From Pseudomonas putida (GTDB taxonomy: Bacteria > Pseudomonadota > Gammaproteobacteria > Pseudomonadales > Pseudomonadaceae), in contig NZ_JANHLC010000001.1 in NCBI RefSeq assembly GCF_028682395.1, positions 558,001 to 622,000 on the forward strand: a DNA stretch of 64,000 nt. Reading direction: 5' to 3'. A model generated the notes under the pieces. That model was not told where the DNA came from, did not search any database, and saw nothing but the letters and a program-made list of their open reading frames with translations. The position numbers were made by a program, and so were the translations under genes. This document shows, one piece after another, positions 37,456-45,630 of the stretch (the first letter of the stretch is position 1; each line of letters begins with the position of its first letter).

Positions 37456-38370
37456 TCCCGCCGGTTTCTCACTGGCCGCCAGGACCCTGGCCATTTGCTG
37501 GCTTAGCCAGTTCAAGGCCTGATCGCCATCACGGCGCTTATGCCAGGCCAAGACAAAGGCAAACGACGGCAGCCGGAACGGTGGCGGCACAACCACCAGT
37601 TCGGGGTCGTCGATACTGCGCAGGGTGCGCGAGGCCACCGTCAGGATCAGGTCCGTGCCGGCAATCAACTGCGGGGCCACGCTCCAGTGGGGCAAGCTGA
37701 TTGCCACATGGCGACGCTGATGAATGGCCGTCAGCGCCCGCTCGATTTCCGCCGTGCCGCTGCCCCGCATTTCCAACAGCACATGGGGCCGTTTCAGGTA
37801 CAGCGCCATGTTCAACGTCTGGTCGACCTCCAGCGTGCGTCGATCCACCAGACAGGCGTAGTGCTCCTCGAATAGCTGGGTGCAGCGCAGCTCATTGGGA
37901 ATATCGGGAAAGACCCCGGCCGCCAGGTCGATATCGCCATTGAGCAGCAGCTCGACCATGCCTTCGCGGCTGGCCTGGGTGATCTGCAGATCGATGCCCG
38001 GCGCCTCCTGGCGCAACAGGCGCACCAGACCCGGCAACAGCAAGGCCGCACCGTAGTCCGACATTGCCAGGTGAAAACGCCGCCGGGCCGAAGCGGGGTC
38101 GAAGGCGTTGGGCGCCAGCAGCGCCTGCACCTGGACCAGGGTTTCACGCAGCGGGCCGGCCAGCTCCAGCGCCCGGGCGGTGGGTACCAGGCTAGCACCG
38201 ACCCGGACCAACAGTGGATCGCCCAACAGGTCGCGCAAGCGCGCCAGGGCATGGCTGACCGCCGGCTGGCTCAAGTGCAGGCGCTCGGCAGCACGGGTGA
38301 CGTGCTGCTCGCCAAGCAGTGCATCGAGGATCACCAGCAGGTTGAGGTCGATACGGCGCAGATCATTCAT
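37453..38370 (-). CDS. LysR-family transcriptional regulator
   Basis: 305 residues. The N-terminal winged HTH is textbook: MNDLRRIDLNLLVILDALLGEQHVTRAAERLHLSQPAVSHALARLRDLLGDPLLVR, with a periplasmic-binding-like effector domain after residue 90. The 'first-half' NDLRRIDLNLL type is close to NodD/LeuO/AphB-like LysRs. ATG 38370 is the start; an ATG nine bases upstream is also possible. It is divergent from the YdcZ exporter gene across 86 bases, the classic LysR-target layout, so the exporter is its likely target. Effector unknown. Confidence 0.9.
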   Translation of the reverse strand: MNDLRRIDLNLLVILDALLGEQHVTRAAERLHLSQPAVSHALARLRDLLGDPLLVRVGASLVPTARALELAGPLRETLVQVQALLAPNAFDPASARRRFHLAMSDYGAALLLPGLVRLLRQEAPGIDLQITQASREGMVELLLNGDIDLAAGVFPDIPNELRCTQLFEEHYACLVDRRTLEVDQTLNMALYLKRPHVLLEMRGSGTAEIERALTAIHQRRHVAISLPHWSVAPQLIAGTDLILTVASRTLRSIDDPELVVVPPPFRLPSFAFVLAWHKRRDGDQALNWLSQQMARVLAASEKPAG

Positions 38371-38456
38371 TTGATGCATGTTCTGGATATGAATAGGGAA
38401 TTTAAATTTGCGCGGCGAATGACCTAGAGTCCAGAAAAACCTGCTGGAGACGCGCG
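38371..38456. promoter_or_regulatory. Divergent promoter with palindromic AT core
   Basis: The 86 bases between LysR and exporter contain AATTTAAATT, a perfect palindrome at 38399-38408, near the centre. LysR sites are usually AT-rich T-N11-A palindromes, so this is a candidate operator. Confidence 0.45.
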
Positions 38457-39011
38457 ATGAGTACCTTGCACTGGGCTGGATTGTTGATATTGGCGGTGAT
38501 TGCCGGGGCCGTCGTGCCGTTCCAGAGTGCACTGAATGCCAATCTGGGCCGAGGCCTGGGGCATCCGCTGTGGGCAACGCTCGCTTCGTTGCTGGTCAGC
38601 ATTGCCGTCTTGCTACCGGTGATCCTGGCATTGCGCCTGCCGTTACCGAGCCTGGGCTTTGCGGCCAAGGCGCCACTGTGGTGGTGGGCCGGTGGCGCGT
38701 TTGGCGTGTGCTTTATCTCCCTGGCGCTGATCCTGCTGCCACGCCTGGGAGCGGCGGGGTTTATTGCCCTGGCACTGAGCGGGCAGCTGATCGCCTCCCT
38801 CGCCCTGGACCATTTCGGCCTGTTTGGCCTGACTCAACGGCCGATCAGTTTGCAGCAGTTACTGGGAGTTGCACTGCTGATCGGCGCGTTGCTGTTGATC
38901 CAGTTTGGCGGTCCTCGCAGCCCGGTGCAACAGCCCACAGCGATTCCCCAGCATGACAGCGCCCCGGTCACGACTGCCGACACATCGACACCTGCTGTCA
39001 TTCTGAAGTGA
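38457..39011 (+). CDS. YdcZ/DUF606 family DMT transporter
   Basis: 184 residues with five membrane helices (about 6-22, 35-55, 72-92, 98-118, 135-155) and a hydrophilic tail. The N-terminus AVVPFQSALNANLGRGLGHPLWATLASLLVSI matches DUF606 (YdcZ), half-size members of the drug/metabolite superfamily thought to export small molecules as dimers. No substrate known. Divergent from the LysR gene. Confidence 0.87.
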   Translation: MSTLHWAGLLILAVIAGAVVPFQSALNANLGRGLGHPLWATLASLLVSIAVLLPVILALRLPLPSLGFAAKAPLWWWAGGAFGVCFISLALILLPRLGAAGFIALALSGQLIASLALDHFGLFGLTQRPISLQQLLGVALLIGALLLIQFGGPRSPVQQPTAIPQHDSAPVTTADTSTPAVILK

Positions 39012-39321
39012 GCCGTTTTCCTTTCGTTCGCGGGAATTTTCCTAGAGAATCCTCGGCGCTTGTGCCTGGCTAGGGTCATGGCTAGTCTTCGTCCGTCATT
39101 GCACAATCAGTGACCGGGTTTGGTCACCCGACTCAGGCAAACAAGCGCGATCTCTACCCATAACGTTTACTTTCGTTTGTAGCTTTATGGTGGGCTGTGC
39201 GTGGGGCACCTTCGGGTGCGCCGGGTGCCTGACTTTCCGGTTGACCAACCCGCGTACAGACCACCACCCTTCGTTTGGTCACGGACGGTGATGGTTCCTT
39301 ACTCAAGTCAGGAGCTACGCC
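39012..39321. other. Intergenic region with leader of the DUF6124-like gene
   Basis: About 310 bases between the YdcZ gene and the DUF6124-like gene. A hairpin GTGACC-N6-GGTCAC is present near 39110-39127. From about 39188 on lies the structured leader described separately. No gene is apparent. Confidence 0.6.
39188..39321 (+). promoter_or_regulatory. Structured 5' leader with potential to mask the Shine-Dalgarno sequence
   Basis: The arms 39188-39193/39261-39266 (6 pairs) and 39195-39201/39253-39259 (7 pairs, one G-U) form a 13-pair stem with one G.A mismatch. Inside it, GCACC-UUCG-GGUGC (39206-39219) is a UUCG-capped hairpin. The interior bases CCTGACTT at 39228-39235 are exactly complementary to AAGTCAGG at 39305-39312, which overlaps the ribosome site AGGAG (39310-39314) of the next gene. 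So the leader can be drawn with the start region either free or paired. That is what a cis-regulatory RNA looks like, but ligand or trigger is unknown. Confidence 0.6.
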
Positions 39322-39702
39322 ATGAAAAAAATCGTTCCCGATCCTCCCCTTATCCAGATCGATCATTGCCTCGATATCGAACTTGAGCGCGTCCGCGAAA
39401 GGCTTGCCAACCACCCCGACAGCCCAACCCTGCTCGACAGCCTGGGCTCCACCACCGCACGGCCCGCCAGTGCATTCTTTGCCGTTCGTCCCGGTATCAG
39501 CGCTGAAGAAGCCCTGCTCCAGGCGTCACTATTGCTCAAAGGCGCGCAAGAGATCTGCGACGAAGTGACAGAGTTGGGGAGCGGCGTCGAGCGTGGCTTG
39601 ATCGGCGCACTGGTACATGGCGTGGAAATGGCCCGAGCCATCGTCGACGCACTGCTCGATGAGTCGCCGAAGCACGACTACTCCCACGCAAACGCCACCT
39701 AA
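39322..39702 (+). CDS. DUF6124/DUF3077-like small protein
   Basis: 126 residues. Core segments SPTLLDSLGSTTARPASAFFAVRPGISAEEALLQASLLLKGAQEICDEVTEL and LIGALVHGVEMARAIVDALL form helices; no signal or membrane segment. I recognise it as the pseudomonad family of short paralogues (often annotated DUF3077 or DUF6124) with unknown role, often in several copies. The ATG at 39322 has AGGAG at 39310-39314. Its leader is structured. Single gene followed by a terminator serving the opposite strand. Confidence 0.75.
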   Translation: MKKIVPDPPLIQIDHCLDIELERVRERLANHPDSPTLLDSLGSTTARPASAFFAVRPGISAEEALLQASLLLKGAQEICDEVTELGSGVERGLIGALVHGVEMARAIVDALLDESPKHDYSHANAT

Positions 39703-39748
39703 AAAAAGCCATCGCCCCTTCAAGCATTCCACCTGAAGGGGCGATGGC
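39701..39748 (-). terminator. Terminator for the iron-alcohol dehydrogenase gene
   Basis: Perfect 15-base stem GCCATCGCCCCTTCA / TGAAGGGGCGATGGC with 11-base loop. The T7 tract is on the minus strand, so it serves the dehydrogenase; it could also help end the DUF6124-like transcript. Confidence 0.85.
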
Positions 39749-39772
39749 GTTTACAGGCAAAGCCGGCGAGCG

Positions 39773-40921
39773 TCAAAACGCGTTGCGGAAGATCTCTTCA
39801 ATCTGCCGCTGGTCCGCCGGGCGCGGGTTGGTCAGGCCGCAGGCATCCTTGAGGGCATTGCTGGCCAGTAACGGAATATCAGCCAATTTGGCACCCAACT
39901 CACGCAAACCTGCCGGGATTTCAACATCCTTGGCCAATACCCGAATCGCACCAATGGCCGCCTGGGCGCCTTCTTCGGCGCTCATGCCGCTCACCTCGAC
40001 CCCCAGGGCCTTGGCCACATCCTTCAGCCGTTGCGGGCAGACCAGCGCATTGAAACTCTGCACGTGGGGCAACAACACGGCATTGCAGACCCCGTGCGGC
40101 AAGTCATAGAGGCCGCCCAACTGGTGCGCCATGGCATGCACATAGCCCAGCGAGGCATTGTTGAACGCCATACCCGCCAGGAATTGCGCATAGGCCATAT
40201 TCTCCCGGGCCTGCAAATCGTGGCCGTCGCTGACCGCCGTGCGCAGGTTGGCGCTGATCAGTTCGATGGCCTTGATCGCACAGGCATCGGTAATCGGGTT
40301 CGCCGCCGTGGACACATAGGCCTCGACCGCATGGGTCAGGGCATCCATGCCGGTGGCCGCGGTCAGCCCCTTGGGCATGGCGACCATCAGGGCCGGGTCG
40401 TTGACCGACAACAGCGGTGTCACATTGCGGTCGACAATGGCCATTTTCACATGGCGTACTTCGTCGGTGATGATGCAGAAACGGGTCATTTCACTGGCCG
40501 TACCGGCCGTGGTGTTGATCGCGATCAGCGGCAACTGCGGCTTGGCCGAACGGTCGACGCCCTCATAATCGCGAATGCTGCCGCCGTTGGTGGCACACAG
40601 GGCAATGCCCTTGGCGCAATCATGGGGCGAGCCGCCGCCCAGGGAGATCACGAAATCGCACCGGCCCTGGCGCAGCACCTCCAGCCCTTGCTCGACATTC
40701 GCCACGCTGGGGTTGGGCTTGGCACCGTCAAACACCACCGAATCGATATCCTGCATCGCCAGCATCTCGGCGATCCGGGTCGCCATTCCCGCCTTGGCCA
40801 GGCCGGTATCGGTCACAATCAGAGCCTTGCGAAATCCATAATTGCGAATGGCCGTCATGGCCTCATCCAGACAGCCGATGCCCATGATGTTAACGGCGGG
40901 GATAAAAAACGTGCTGCTCAT
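39773..40921 (-). CDS. Iron-containing alcohol dehydrogenase
   Basis: 382 residues of the Fe-ADH (type III) family. NAD-binding [15 protein letters not shown] (GGGS), [16 protein letters not shown], and the metal-ligand region [15 protein letters not shown] with downstream [26 protein letters not shown] giving Asp/His ligands are present. Close to YiaY and to ErcA, a P. aeruginosa protein linked to ethanol-oxidation control; catalytic substrate unknown. Divergent from the DUF4917 gene. A palindrome TAGGA-TCG-TCCTA at 40986-40998 lies in its promoter region. Confidence 0.92.
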   Translation of the reverse strand: MSSTFFIPAVNIMGIGCLDEAMTAIRNYGFRKALIVTDTGLAKAGMATRIAEMLAMQDIDSVVFDGAKPNPSVANVEQGLEVLRQGRCDFVISLGGGSPHDCAKGIALCATNGGSIRDYEGVDRSAKPQLPLIAINTTAGTASEMTRFCIITDEVRHVKMAIVDRNVTPLLSVNDPALMVAMPKGLTAATGMDALTHAVEAYVSTAANPITDACAIKAIELISANLRTAVSDGHDLQARENMAYAQFLAGMAFNNASLGYVHAMAHQLGGLYDLPHGVCNAVLLPHVQSFNALVCPQRLKDVAKALGVEVSGMSAEEGAQAAIGAIRVLAKDVEIPAGLRELGAKLADIPLLASNALKDACGLTNPRPADQRQIEEIFRNAF

Positions 40922-40985
40922 GACGAATCCTCTTTGCGAAAACCAAACCTTTGCGCTGATTCGGGGGAAATCCAGCGGTTGGATT

Positions 40986-40998
40986 TAGGATCGTCCTA
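40986..40998. promoter_or_regulatory. Palindrome TAGGA-TCG-TCCTA between Fe-ADH and DUF4917
   Basis: Exact 5-base arms around TCG, 65 bases upstream of the dehydrogenase start and 90 upstream of the divergent gene. LuxR/NarL-type regulators bind short palindromes of this shape, and alcohol-metabolism genes in pseudomonads are controlled by such regulators (ErbR/AgmR, ErdR). Assignment is inference. Confidence 0.4.
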
Positions 40999-41087
40999 CA
41001 GTCCCTGGGGCATCTTGACCTGGCTCAACACCCGGTCGTGATAAAGTCGCGCCCTGCCCTCCCACACGCTTCGAGACGACGAACCGC

Positions 41088-42095
41088 ATGATGCAATTCC
41101 AGGAATTCGACGCCCATCTGCAGGACTGGAACGCACTGCGCGCAACCACGCCCTTCAGTGGCCTGCTGGTCGGCAATGGCGCAAGCATGGCGCTGTGGCC
41201 GGCGTTCTCCTACGACTCGCTGTTCGAGAAGGCCCAGACCACCCGCAATCGCCCCCTGGGCCTGAGCGAACTCAGCGTGTTCAAGGCCATGGACACCTGC
41301 AATTTCGAGCAGGTGCTCAGCGCCCTCAAGACCACGATCAAGGTGAACGCGGCCCTGACCATCAGCTCCTCGTCACCGCGCAATCGCTACTTCGCCATCA
41401 AGGAAGCCCTGATCCACGCCGTGCGTTCGGTGCACATCCCCTGGAAACAGGTGCAGGCCGAGAGCCTGCTGCGGATCAACCAGGCCCTGGGCGAATACCG
41501 CAGCGTCTACACCACCAACTACGACCTGCTCAACTACTGGGCCATCATGCAGGCGCCGCAGAAATTCAAGGACCTGTTCTGGAACGCAGACTCGACCTTC
41601 GACCTGGGCAATACCGAAACCAAAGGCACGCGCATTCTCTATCTGCACGGCGGCCTGCACCTGGTGAAGAACCTCGATGGCAGCACCCGCAAACTGACGT
41701 CATCGGAAAGCACACTGCTGGGCAGCTTCGCCATCAACACGCTGGGCGACGTGCCATTGTTTATCAGCGAGGGCAGCGCCGAGGACAAGCTCAAGGCCAT
41801 TCGCAACTCGGACTACCTGTCGTTCTGCTACAGCCAACTGGCCGAGCACCACGGTGCCCTGTGCATCTTCGGCCACGGCCTGGGCAGCCAGGACAAGCAT
41901 ATCGTCCAGGCCCTGCTCGACGCGCAGGTCAAGACCCTGGCCATCTCGATCTACCCGCGCAGCCAGGCCTTTATCCAGCATCAGAAACGCCATTACGCCG
42001 GGCTGTTTGTCGGCCGTGATATCACCCTGCACTTCTTCGATGCCACCAGTCACCCGCTGGGCAGCCCGGACCTGGCGGTCACAGCCGAAGACTAG
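41088..42095 (+). CDS. DUF4917 protein with SIR2-like NADase motifs
   Basis: 335 residues, soluble. The segments LLVGNGASM (29-33 GNGAS), SVYTTNYDLLNYW (142-146 TTNYD), LYLHGGLHL (186-189 LHGG) and CIFGHGLGSQDKHI (about 254-267) appear in the order and spacing of SIR2-like domains: nucleotide loop, catalytic Asn, catalytic His and the C-terminal loop. The annotation family is DUF4917. SIR2-like NAD-hydrolases occur in phage-defence systems (ThsA, DSR, SIR2-HerA), but this gene is alone, so a metabolic or unknown role is as likely. Convergent with the XRE-cupin gene, one base between stops. Confidence 0.75.
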   Translation: MMQFQEFDAHLQDWNALRATTPFSGLLVGNGASMALWPAFSYDSLFEKAQTTRNRPLGLSELSVFKAMDTCNFEQVLSALKTTIKVNAALTISSSSPRNRYFAIKEALIHAVRSVHIPWKQVQAESLLRINQALGEYRSVYTTNYDLLNYWAIMQAPQKFKDLFWNADSTFDLGNTETKGTRILYLHGGLHLVKNLDGSTRKLTSSESTLLGSFAINTLGDVPLFISEGSAEDKLKAIRNSDYLSFCYSQLAEHHGALCIFGHGLGSQDKHIVQALLDAQVKTLAISIYPRSQAFIQHQKRHYAGLFVGRDITLHFFDATSHPLGSPDLAVTAED

Positions 42096-42096
42096 A

Positions 42097-42642
42097 TCAG
42101 GCCCCTTCGGGGCTGTGCACCACCACCAGCAACTGCGCCTGCACCTCGCCGACCGAGCGCAGGCGATGGGGTTTCTGGGCATTGAAGTGCAAGGCGTCGC
42201 CCCGCTCGAGAATGATCCGCTCATTCATGAAGTCGACTTCCACCTGGCCCTCATGCACAAACAGGAACTCCTCGCCCAGGTGTTCCTTGAAGCTCTTGTC
42301 GGTGAACTCGCGCGGCGGGTAGATGATAAAAGGCAACAGGCTGCGTTCGCTGACCTGGTGGGCCAGCACCGCATAGCCCGGCGCCTGATCGTTGGCTGAC
42401 AGGGACTGGCGCTGGTCATGGCGCACCAGGCTGTAGCTGTCGAGGCTGGGCGTATCGTCGCTGAACAGTTCCTCGACCTTGACGTTCAAGGCCTTGGCCA
42501 ACTTCAGCGCCGCCGCAATCGACGGCGTATTCAAGCCCCGCTCAACCTTGGACAGATAGCTCTTGGTCATGCCCGACTTTTCGGCCAGGGCCTCCAGCGT
42601 CACGCCAAGTTTTTTCCTGAGTATTTTCAAACGGATAGACAT
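42097..42642 (-). CDS. XRE-family regulator with C-terminal cupin
   Basis: 181 residues. An N-terminal HTH (RKKLGVTLEALAEKSGMTKSYLSKVERGLNTPSIAAALKLAKAL) is joined to a cupin domain (residues 100-180: PREFTDKSFKEHLGEEFLFVHEGQVEVDFMNERIILERGDALHFNAQKPHRLRSVG) that should bind a small metabolite, as in PuuR-like regulators. Divergent from the aldolase gene with a clear palindrome between, so it most likely controls that operon. Start at 42642 (MSIRLKILRKKLG). Confidence 0.9.
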   Translation of the reverse strand: MSIRLKILRKKLGVTLEALAEKSGMTKSYLSKVERGLNTPSIAAALKLAKALNVKVEELFSDDTPSLDSYSLVRHDQRQSLSANDQAPGYAVLAHQVSERSLLPFIIYPPREFTDKSFKEHLGEEFLFVHEGQVEVDFMNERIILERGDALHFNAQKPHRLRSVGEVQAQLLVVVHSPEGA

Positions 42643-42687
42643 GCGTAGCGATTAATCCATCAAGGAGCCAGCGGTTATTCCTTGCCA

Positions 42688-42723
42688 ATGACACTTTGTG
42701 TCATATAGCATCTTTAGTGTCAT
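42688..42723. promoter_or_regulatory. Operator-like palindrome between regulator and aldolase
   Basis: ATGACAC-TTT-GTGTCAT at 42688-42704 is a perfect 17-base palindrome, and a further half-site AGTGTCAT lies at 42716-42723, 19 bases from the previous GTGTCAT. It lies close to the XRE-cupin gene start, as expected for autoregulation, and within the aldolase promoter region. Confidence 0.65.
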
Positions 42724-42804
42724 TTGCTGATCCACCCAACGACCTTGCGAGCGGCGGGGGTGGCAAATCCGACGTCCCATCGATGACTGCACAGGACTCC
42801 CGAT

Positions 42805-43587
42805 ATGGCCAAGACATTAGCACTCCCCAAGGACCAACTGATCCAGCAAGCACTTGCCAGTATGCAAACGGCGCTGGCGGATAATACGTGGACCGACCGA
42901 CAAAAGCTGGCCCTGACCTGCCGCATTCTGTTCGAAAACGGCCATGACTCGGGCCTCGCCGGCCAGATCACCGCCCGCGGGCCCCAACCCGGCACCTATT
43001 ACACCCAGCAACTGGGCCTGGGCTTTGACGAAATCAGCGCCAGTAACCTGCTGCTGGTCAACGAAGACCTGGAGGTCCTCGAAGGGCACGGCATGCCCAA
43101 CCCGGCCAACCGCTTTCACACTTGGGTCTATCGCGCACGGCCGGATGTGAACTGCATCATTCACACCCATCCCACCCACGTGGCCGCTTTGTCGATGCTG
43201 GAAGTGCCGTTGCAGATTTCCCATATGGACCTCTGCCCGCTTTACGAGGACTGTGGCTTTCTCAAGCCCTGGCCAGGGGTTCCGGTCGGCAACGAAGAAG
43301 GCGAGATCATCGCCGAGGCCCTGGGCGACCAGCGCGCGATCCTGCTGTCGCACCACGGCCAGCTCTCCACTGGCGCCAGCATCGAGGAGGCGTGCGTGAT
43401 TGCCCAACTGATCGAACGGGCCGCCAAGCTGCAATTGCTGGCCATGTCGGCGGGTAACATCCAGCCGATCCGCCCGGAGCTGGGCCGTGAAGCCCATGAC
43501 TGGATCAGCAAGCCCAAGCGCCATGTCGCGGCGTTCAACTATTACGTTCGCCAGAATCTGCGCCAACACGCCGATTGCCTGAACTGA
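42805..43587 (+). CDS. Class II aldolase/adducin family protein
   Basis: 260 residues. The class II fold shows LTCRILFENGHDSGLAGQITAR (phosphate/loop region), GMPNPANRFHTWVYRARPDVNCIIHTHPTHVAALSM (zinc-binding HTHPTH pair) and SHHGQLSTGASIEEACV (third His). Members cleave sugar phosphates or related acids (fuculose-phosphate aldolase type) or act as decarboxylases. The third zinc His and the absence of a clear phosphate pocket leave the substrate open. First gene of a pair with the DHDPS-family gene, 29 bases apart. Confidence 0.88.
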   Translation: MAKTLALPKDQLIQQALASMQTALADNTWTDRQKLALTCRILFENGHDSGLAGQITARGPQPGTYYTQQLGLGFDEISASNLLLVNEDLEVLEGHGMPNPANRFHTWVYRARPDVNCIIHTHPTHVAALSMLEVPLQISHMDLCPLYEDCGFLKPWPGVPVGNEEGEIIAEALGDQRAILLSHHGQLSTGASIEEACVIAQLIERAAKLQLLAMSAGNIQPIRPELGREAHDWISKPKRHVAAFNYYVRQNLRQHADCLN

Positions 43588-43616
43588 CCCTTCGCCCGCC
43601 CGACTGGAGCCTCACC

Positions 43617-44504
43617 ATGAGCACCCCGAACATCCACGGCATCATCGGCTACACCATTACCCCCTTCGGCACACACGGCGAAGGCCTGGACCTTGACGCG
43701 CTGGGATGGTCCATCGACCACATGATCGATGGCGGCGTCCACGCCATCGCGCCCCTGGGCAGCACTGGCGAAGGGGCCTACCTCAGTGACGAGGAATGGA
43801 ACCAGGTCGCCGAATTCAGCATCGCCCACGTCGCCCAGCGGGTGCCGACCATCGTCAGCGTGTCCGACCTGACCACCGCCAAGGCCATTCGCCGCGCGCG
43901 CTTTGCCCAGGCCCACGGTGCAGACGTGGTGATGGTGCTGCCCACGTCCTACTGGAAACTCAGCGAGGCCGAAATCCTCGCCCACTACCGCGCCATTGGC
44001 TTGAGCATCGACCTGCCGATCATGCTCTACAACAACCCGGCCACCAGCGGCACGGATATGTCGGTGGAACTGATCCTGCGGATCTTCAACGAGGTCGACA
44101 ACGTCAGCCTGGTCAAGGAAAGCACCGGCGATATCCAGCGCATGCACCGCCTGCACCAGCTCGGCGAAGGCCGGGTGCCCTTCTACAACGGCTGCAACCC
44201 ACTGGCCCTGGAAGCCTTCGCGGCCGGTGCCAAAGGCTGGTGCACCGCAGCCCCGAACCTGATCGCCCAGCTCAATATCGAGTTGTACCACGCGGTCCTG
44301 GCCAATGATCTGCAGAGTGCACGGGCGCTGTTCTACCGCCAGTTGCCGCTGCTGGAGTTCATCCTTAAGGGCGGCCTGCCGGCCACCATCAAGGCCGGTT
44401 TGCGCATGAACGGCCTGGAAGCGGGCGACCCGCGCCTGCCGGTCTTCCCCCTGGCCGAGGCGAGCCGTGCCCAGTTGCAGGGCCTGCTGGAGCGACTGCA
44501 CTGA
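43617..44504 (+). CDS. DHDPS/N-acetylneuraminate lyase family aldolase
   Basis: 295 residues, TIM barrel. LGSTGEGAYLS, the active-site Tyr segment LPIMLYNNPATSGTDMS and the Schiff-base lysine in NVSLVKESTGDIQRM are intact. The family splits or joins pyruvate with aldehydes; lysine synthesis is unlikely here because of the operon context, so a catabolic lyase is more likely. ATG 43617 has CTGGAGCC upstream; a longer frame overlaps the aldolase. Followed by a terminator. Confidence 0.88.
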   Translation: MSTPNIHGIIGYTITPFGTHGEGLDLDALGWSIDHMIDGGVHAIAPLGSTGEGAYLSDEEWNQVAEFSIAHVAQRVPTIVSVSDLTTAKAIRRARFAQAHGADVVMVLPTSYWKLSEAEILAHYRAIGLSIDLPIMLYNNPATSGTDMSVELILRIFNEVDNVSLVKESTGDIQRMHRLHQLGEGRVPFYNGCNPLALEAFAAGAKGWCTAAPNLIAQLNIELYHAVLANDLQSARALFYRQLPLLEFILKGGLPATIKAGLRMNGLEAGDPRLPVFPLAEASRAQLQGLLERLH

Positions 44505-44516
44505 TCGGCGACCCGC

Positions 44517-44560
44517 CATGAAAAAGCCCGAACGGCGCCCACCGTTCGGGCTTTTTCATG
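44517..44560 (+). terminator. Terminator after the DHDPS-family gene
   Basis: Near-perfect palindrome: GCCCGAACGG/CCGTTCGGGC stem with A5 and T5 flanks; it is symmetric, so it serves the opposing yegP gene as well. Confidence 0.93.
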
Positions 44561-44577
44561 GCTGCATGGGGCCGGGG

Positions 44578-44904
44578 TTACTCCTTGATAACGGTACTCG
44601 GCCCATTGGCTTTGACGCTGGCGATACCCTTGTCACGGGCGGCTTCGGAGGAGTACTGCTCGCTGGTGCCGATGATTTCGTGATTGGCCGCCTTGAGATT
44701 GAAATAAGGCTTGCCGTCCTTGGCGACTTTTTTCTCGTAGCGCTCGTCTTTCGGGCTATTGACCTGGACCGAGGCGATCCCCTTTTCCGCCGCCGCGCGC
44801 GAGTTGTAATGCTCGCTCGCCAGAATCGGTTCACCATTGGCCGCCTTGAGCACGAAACGCCACTTACCCGTGCTGCCCTGACTCAGTTGATACCATCCCG
44901 ACAT
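44578..44904 (-). CDS. yegP: YegP/DUF1508 protein with two repeats
   Basis: 108 residues: two copies of DUF1508, WRFVLKAANGEPILASEHYNSRAAAEKGIASVQVNS and YFNLKAANHEIIGTSEQYSSEAARDKGIASVKAN, about 50 residues each and clearly duplicated. Beta-alpha fold of unknown function; small soluble proteins that respond to stress in some organisms. ATG 44904 has GAGGGAGCG upstream; the longer frame is not conserved. Single gene, convergent with the DHDPS-family gene. Confidence 0.9.
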   Translation of the reverse strand: MSGWYQLSQGSTGKWRFVLKAANGEPILASEHYNSRAAAEKGIASVQVNSPKDERYEKKVAKDGKPYFNLKAANHEIIGTSEQYSSEAARDKGIASVKANGPSTVIKE

Positions 44905-45025
44905 GATCGCGCTCCCTCGAAGGTTCCATACGAACCTGCAAGTAAAGCTGCTGAGCGGCAATTCTCCAGCGGCACAGTGAACCCATTCTCAAGAATGTGT
45001 GTCACGCAAAAAACTTCTCAAGACA

Positions 45026-45044
45026 AATAGCAATAGTTCTCGAT
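45026..45044. promoter_or_regulatory. Candidate Fur box upstream of the sigma-factor gene
   Basis: AATAGCAATAGTTCTCGAT at 45026-45044 resembles the Fur sites found ahead of many pseudomonad fecI genes (AATAGCAATAATTCTCATT). It lies about 50 bases upstream of the ATG. Imperfect match. Confidence 0.5.
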
Positions 45045-45090
45045 ATCATTCGCAACCTTTCTGCCACCCGCCGCTCGATGAAGGATCACC

Positions 45091-45630
45091 ATGTCCCGCT
45101 CCAAGCCCGACCCGCTGGCGACCGAAACCTATCGCGGGTTCTACGGGGAAATCCTGCATTTCCTGCGCAAACGCACGGACAACCCCAGCGATGCGGCGGA
45201 TATGGCCCAGGATGTCTTCACCCAGTGGCTCGACCACCGCGATCACAGCCTGATCGAGCAACCGCGGGCCTATCTGTTCCAGATGGCCCGCAACCTGCTG
45301 CGCGATCACTGGCGTCGGCAAAAGGTCCGCCAGACGGTCAACGTCGAGCAGCATGAAAACGTCGACGTCGAGCACAGCGACGAAAAAAACGAGCCCCTGG
45401 AAGCCGCTCAACGCCTGCAGCATCTGCAACAACTCAAGGCAGTGCTTGCCGAACTCTCGCCCAAGCGGCGCGAAGCCCTTATGCTGCATCGCTTCGAAGG
45501 CCTGAGTCAGGCGCAGATTGCCGAACGGATGGGGGTTTCCGTCAGCATGGTGGAAAAGCACATTGCCTTTGCCCTACTGCATTGCAAGCAGCGACTACAG
45601 CGTTTGAACGGCAAGGAGCAGCCAGAATGA
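45091..45630 (+). CDS. FecI-type ECF sigma factor
   Basis: 179 residues. Region 2 (YRGFYGEILHFLRKRTDNPSDAADMAQDVFTQWL, EQPRAYLFQMARNLLRDHWRRQ) and region 4 (LSPKRREALMLHRFEGLSQAQIAERMGVSVSMVEKHIAFAL) are intact. Group IV sigma factors of this kind transcribe a TonB receptor gene when the cognate siderophore or heme arrives. The next genes are its FecR and receptor partners; stop and start overlap by ATGA. A Fur-type box lies upstream. Confidence 0.94.
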   Translation: MSRSKPDPLATETYRGFYGEILHFLRKRTDNPSDAADMAQDVFTQWLDHRDHSLIEQPRAYLFQMARNLLRDHWRRQKVRQTVNVEQHENVDVEHSDEKNEPLEAAQRLQHLQQLKAVLAELSPKRREALMLHRFEGLSQAQIAERMGVSVSMVEKHIAFALLHCKQRLQRLNGKEQPE

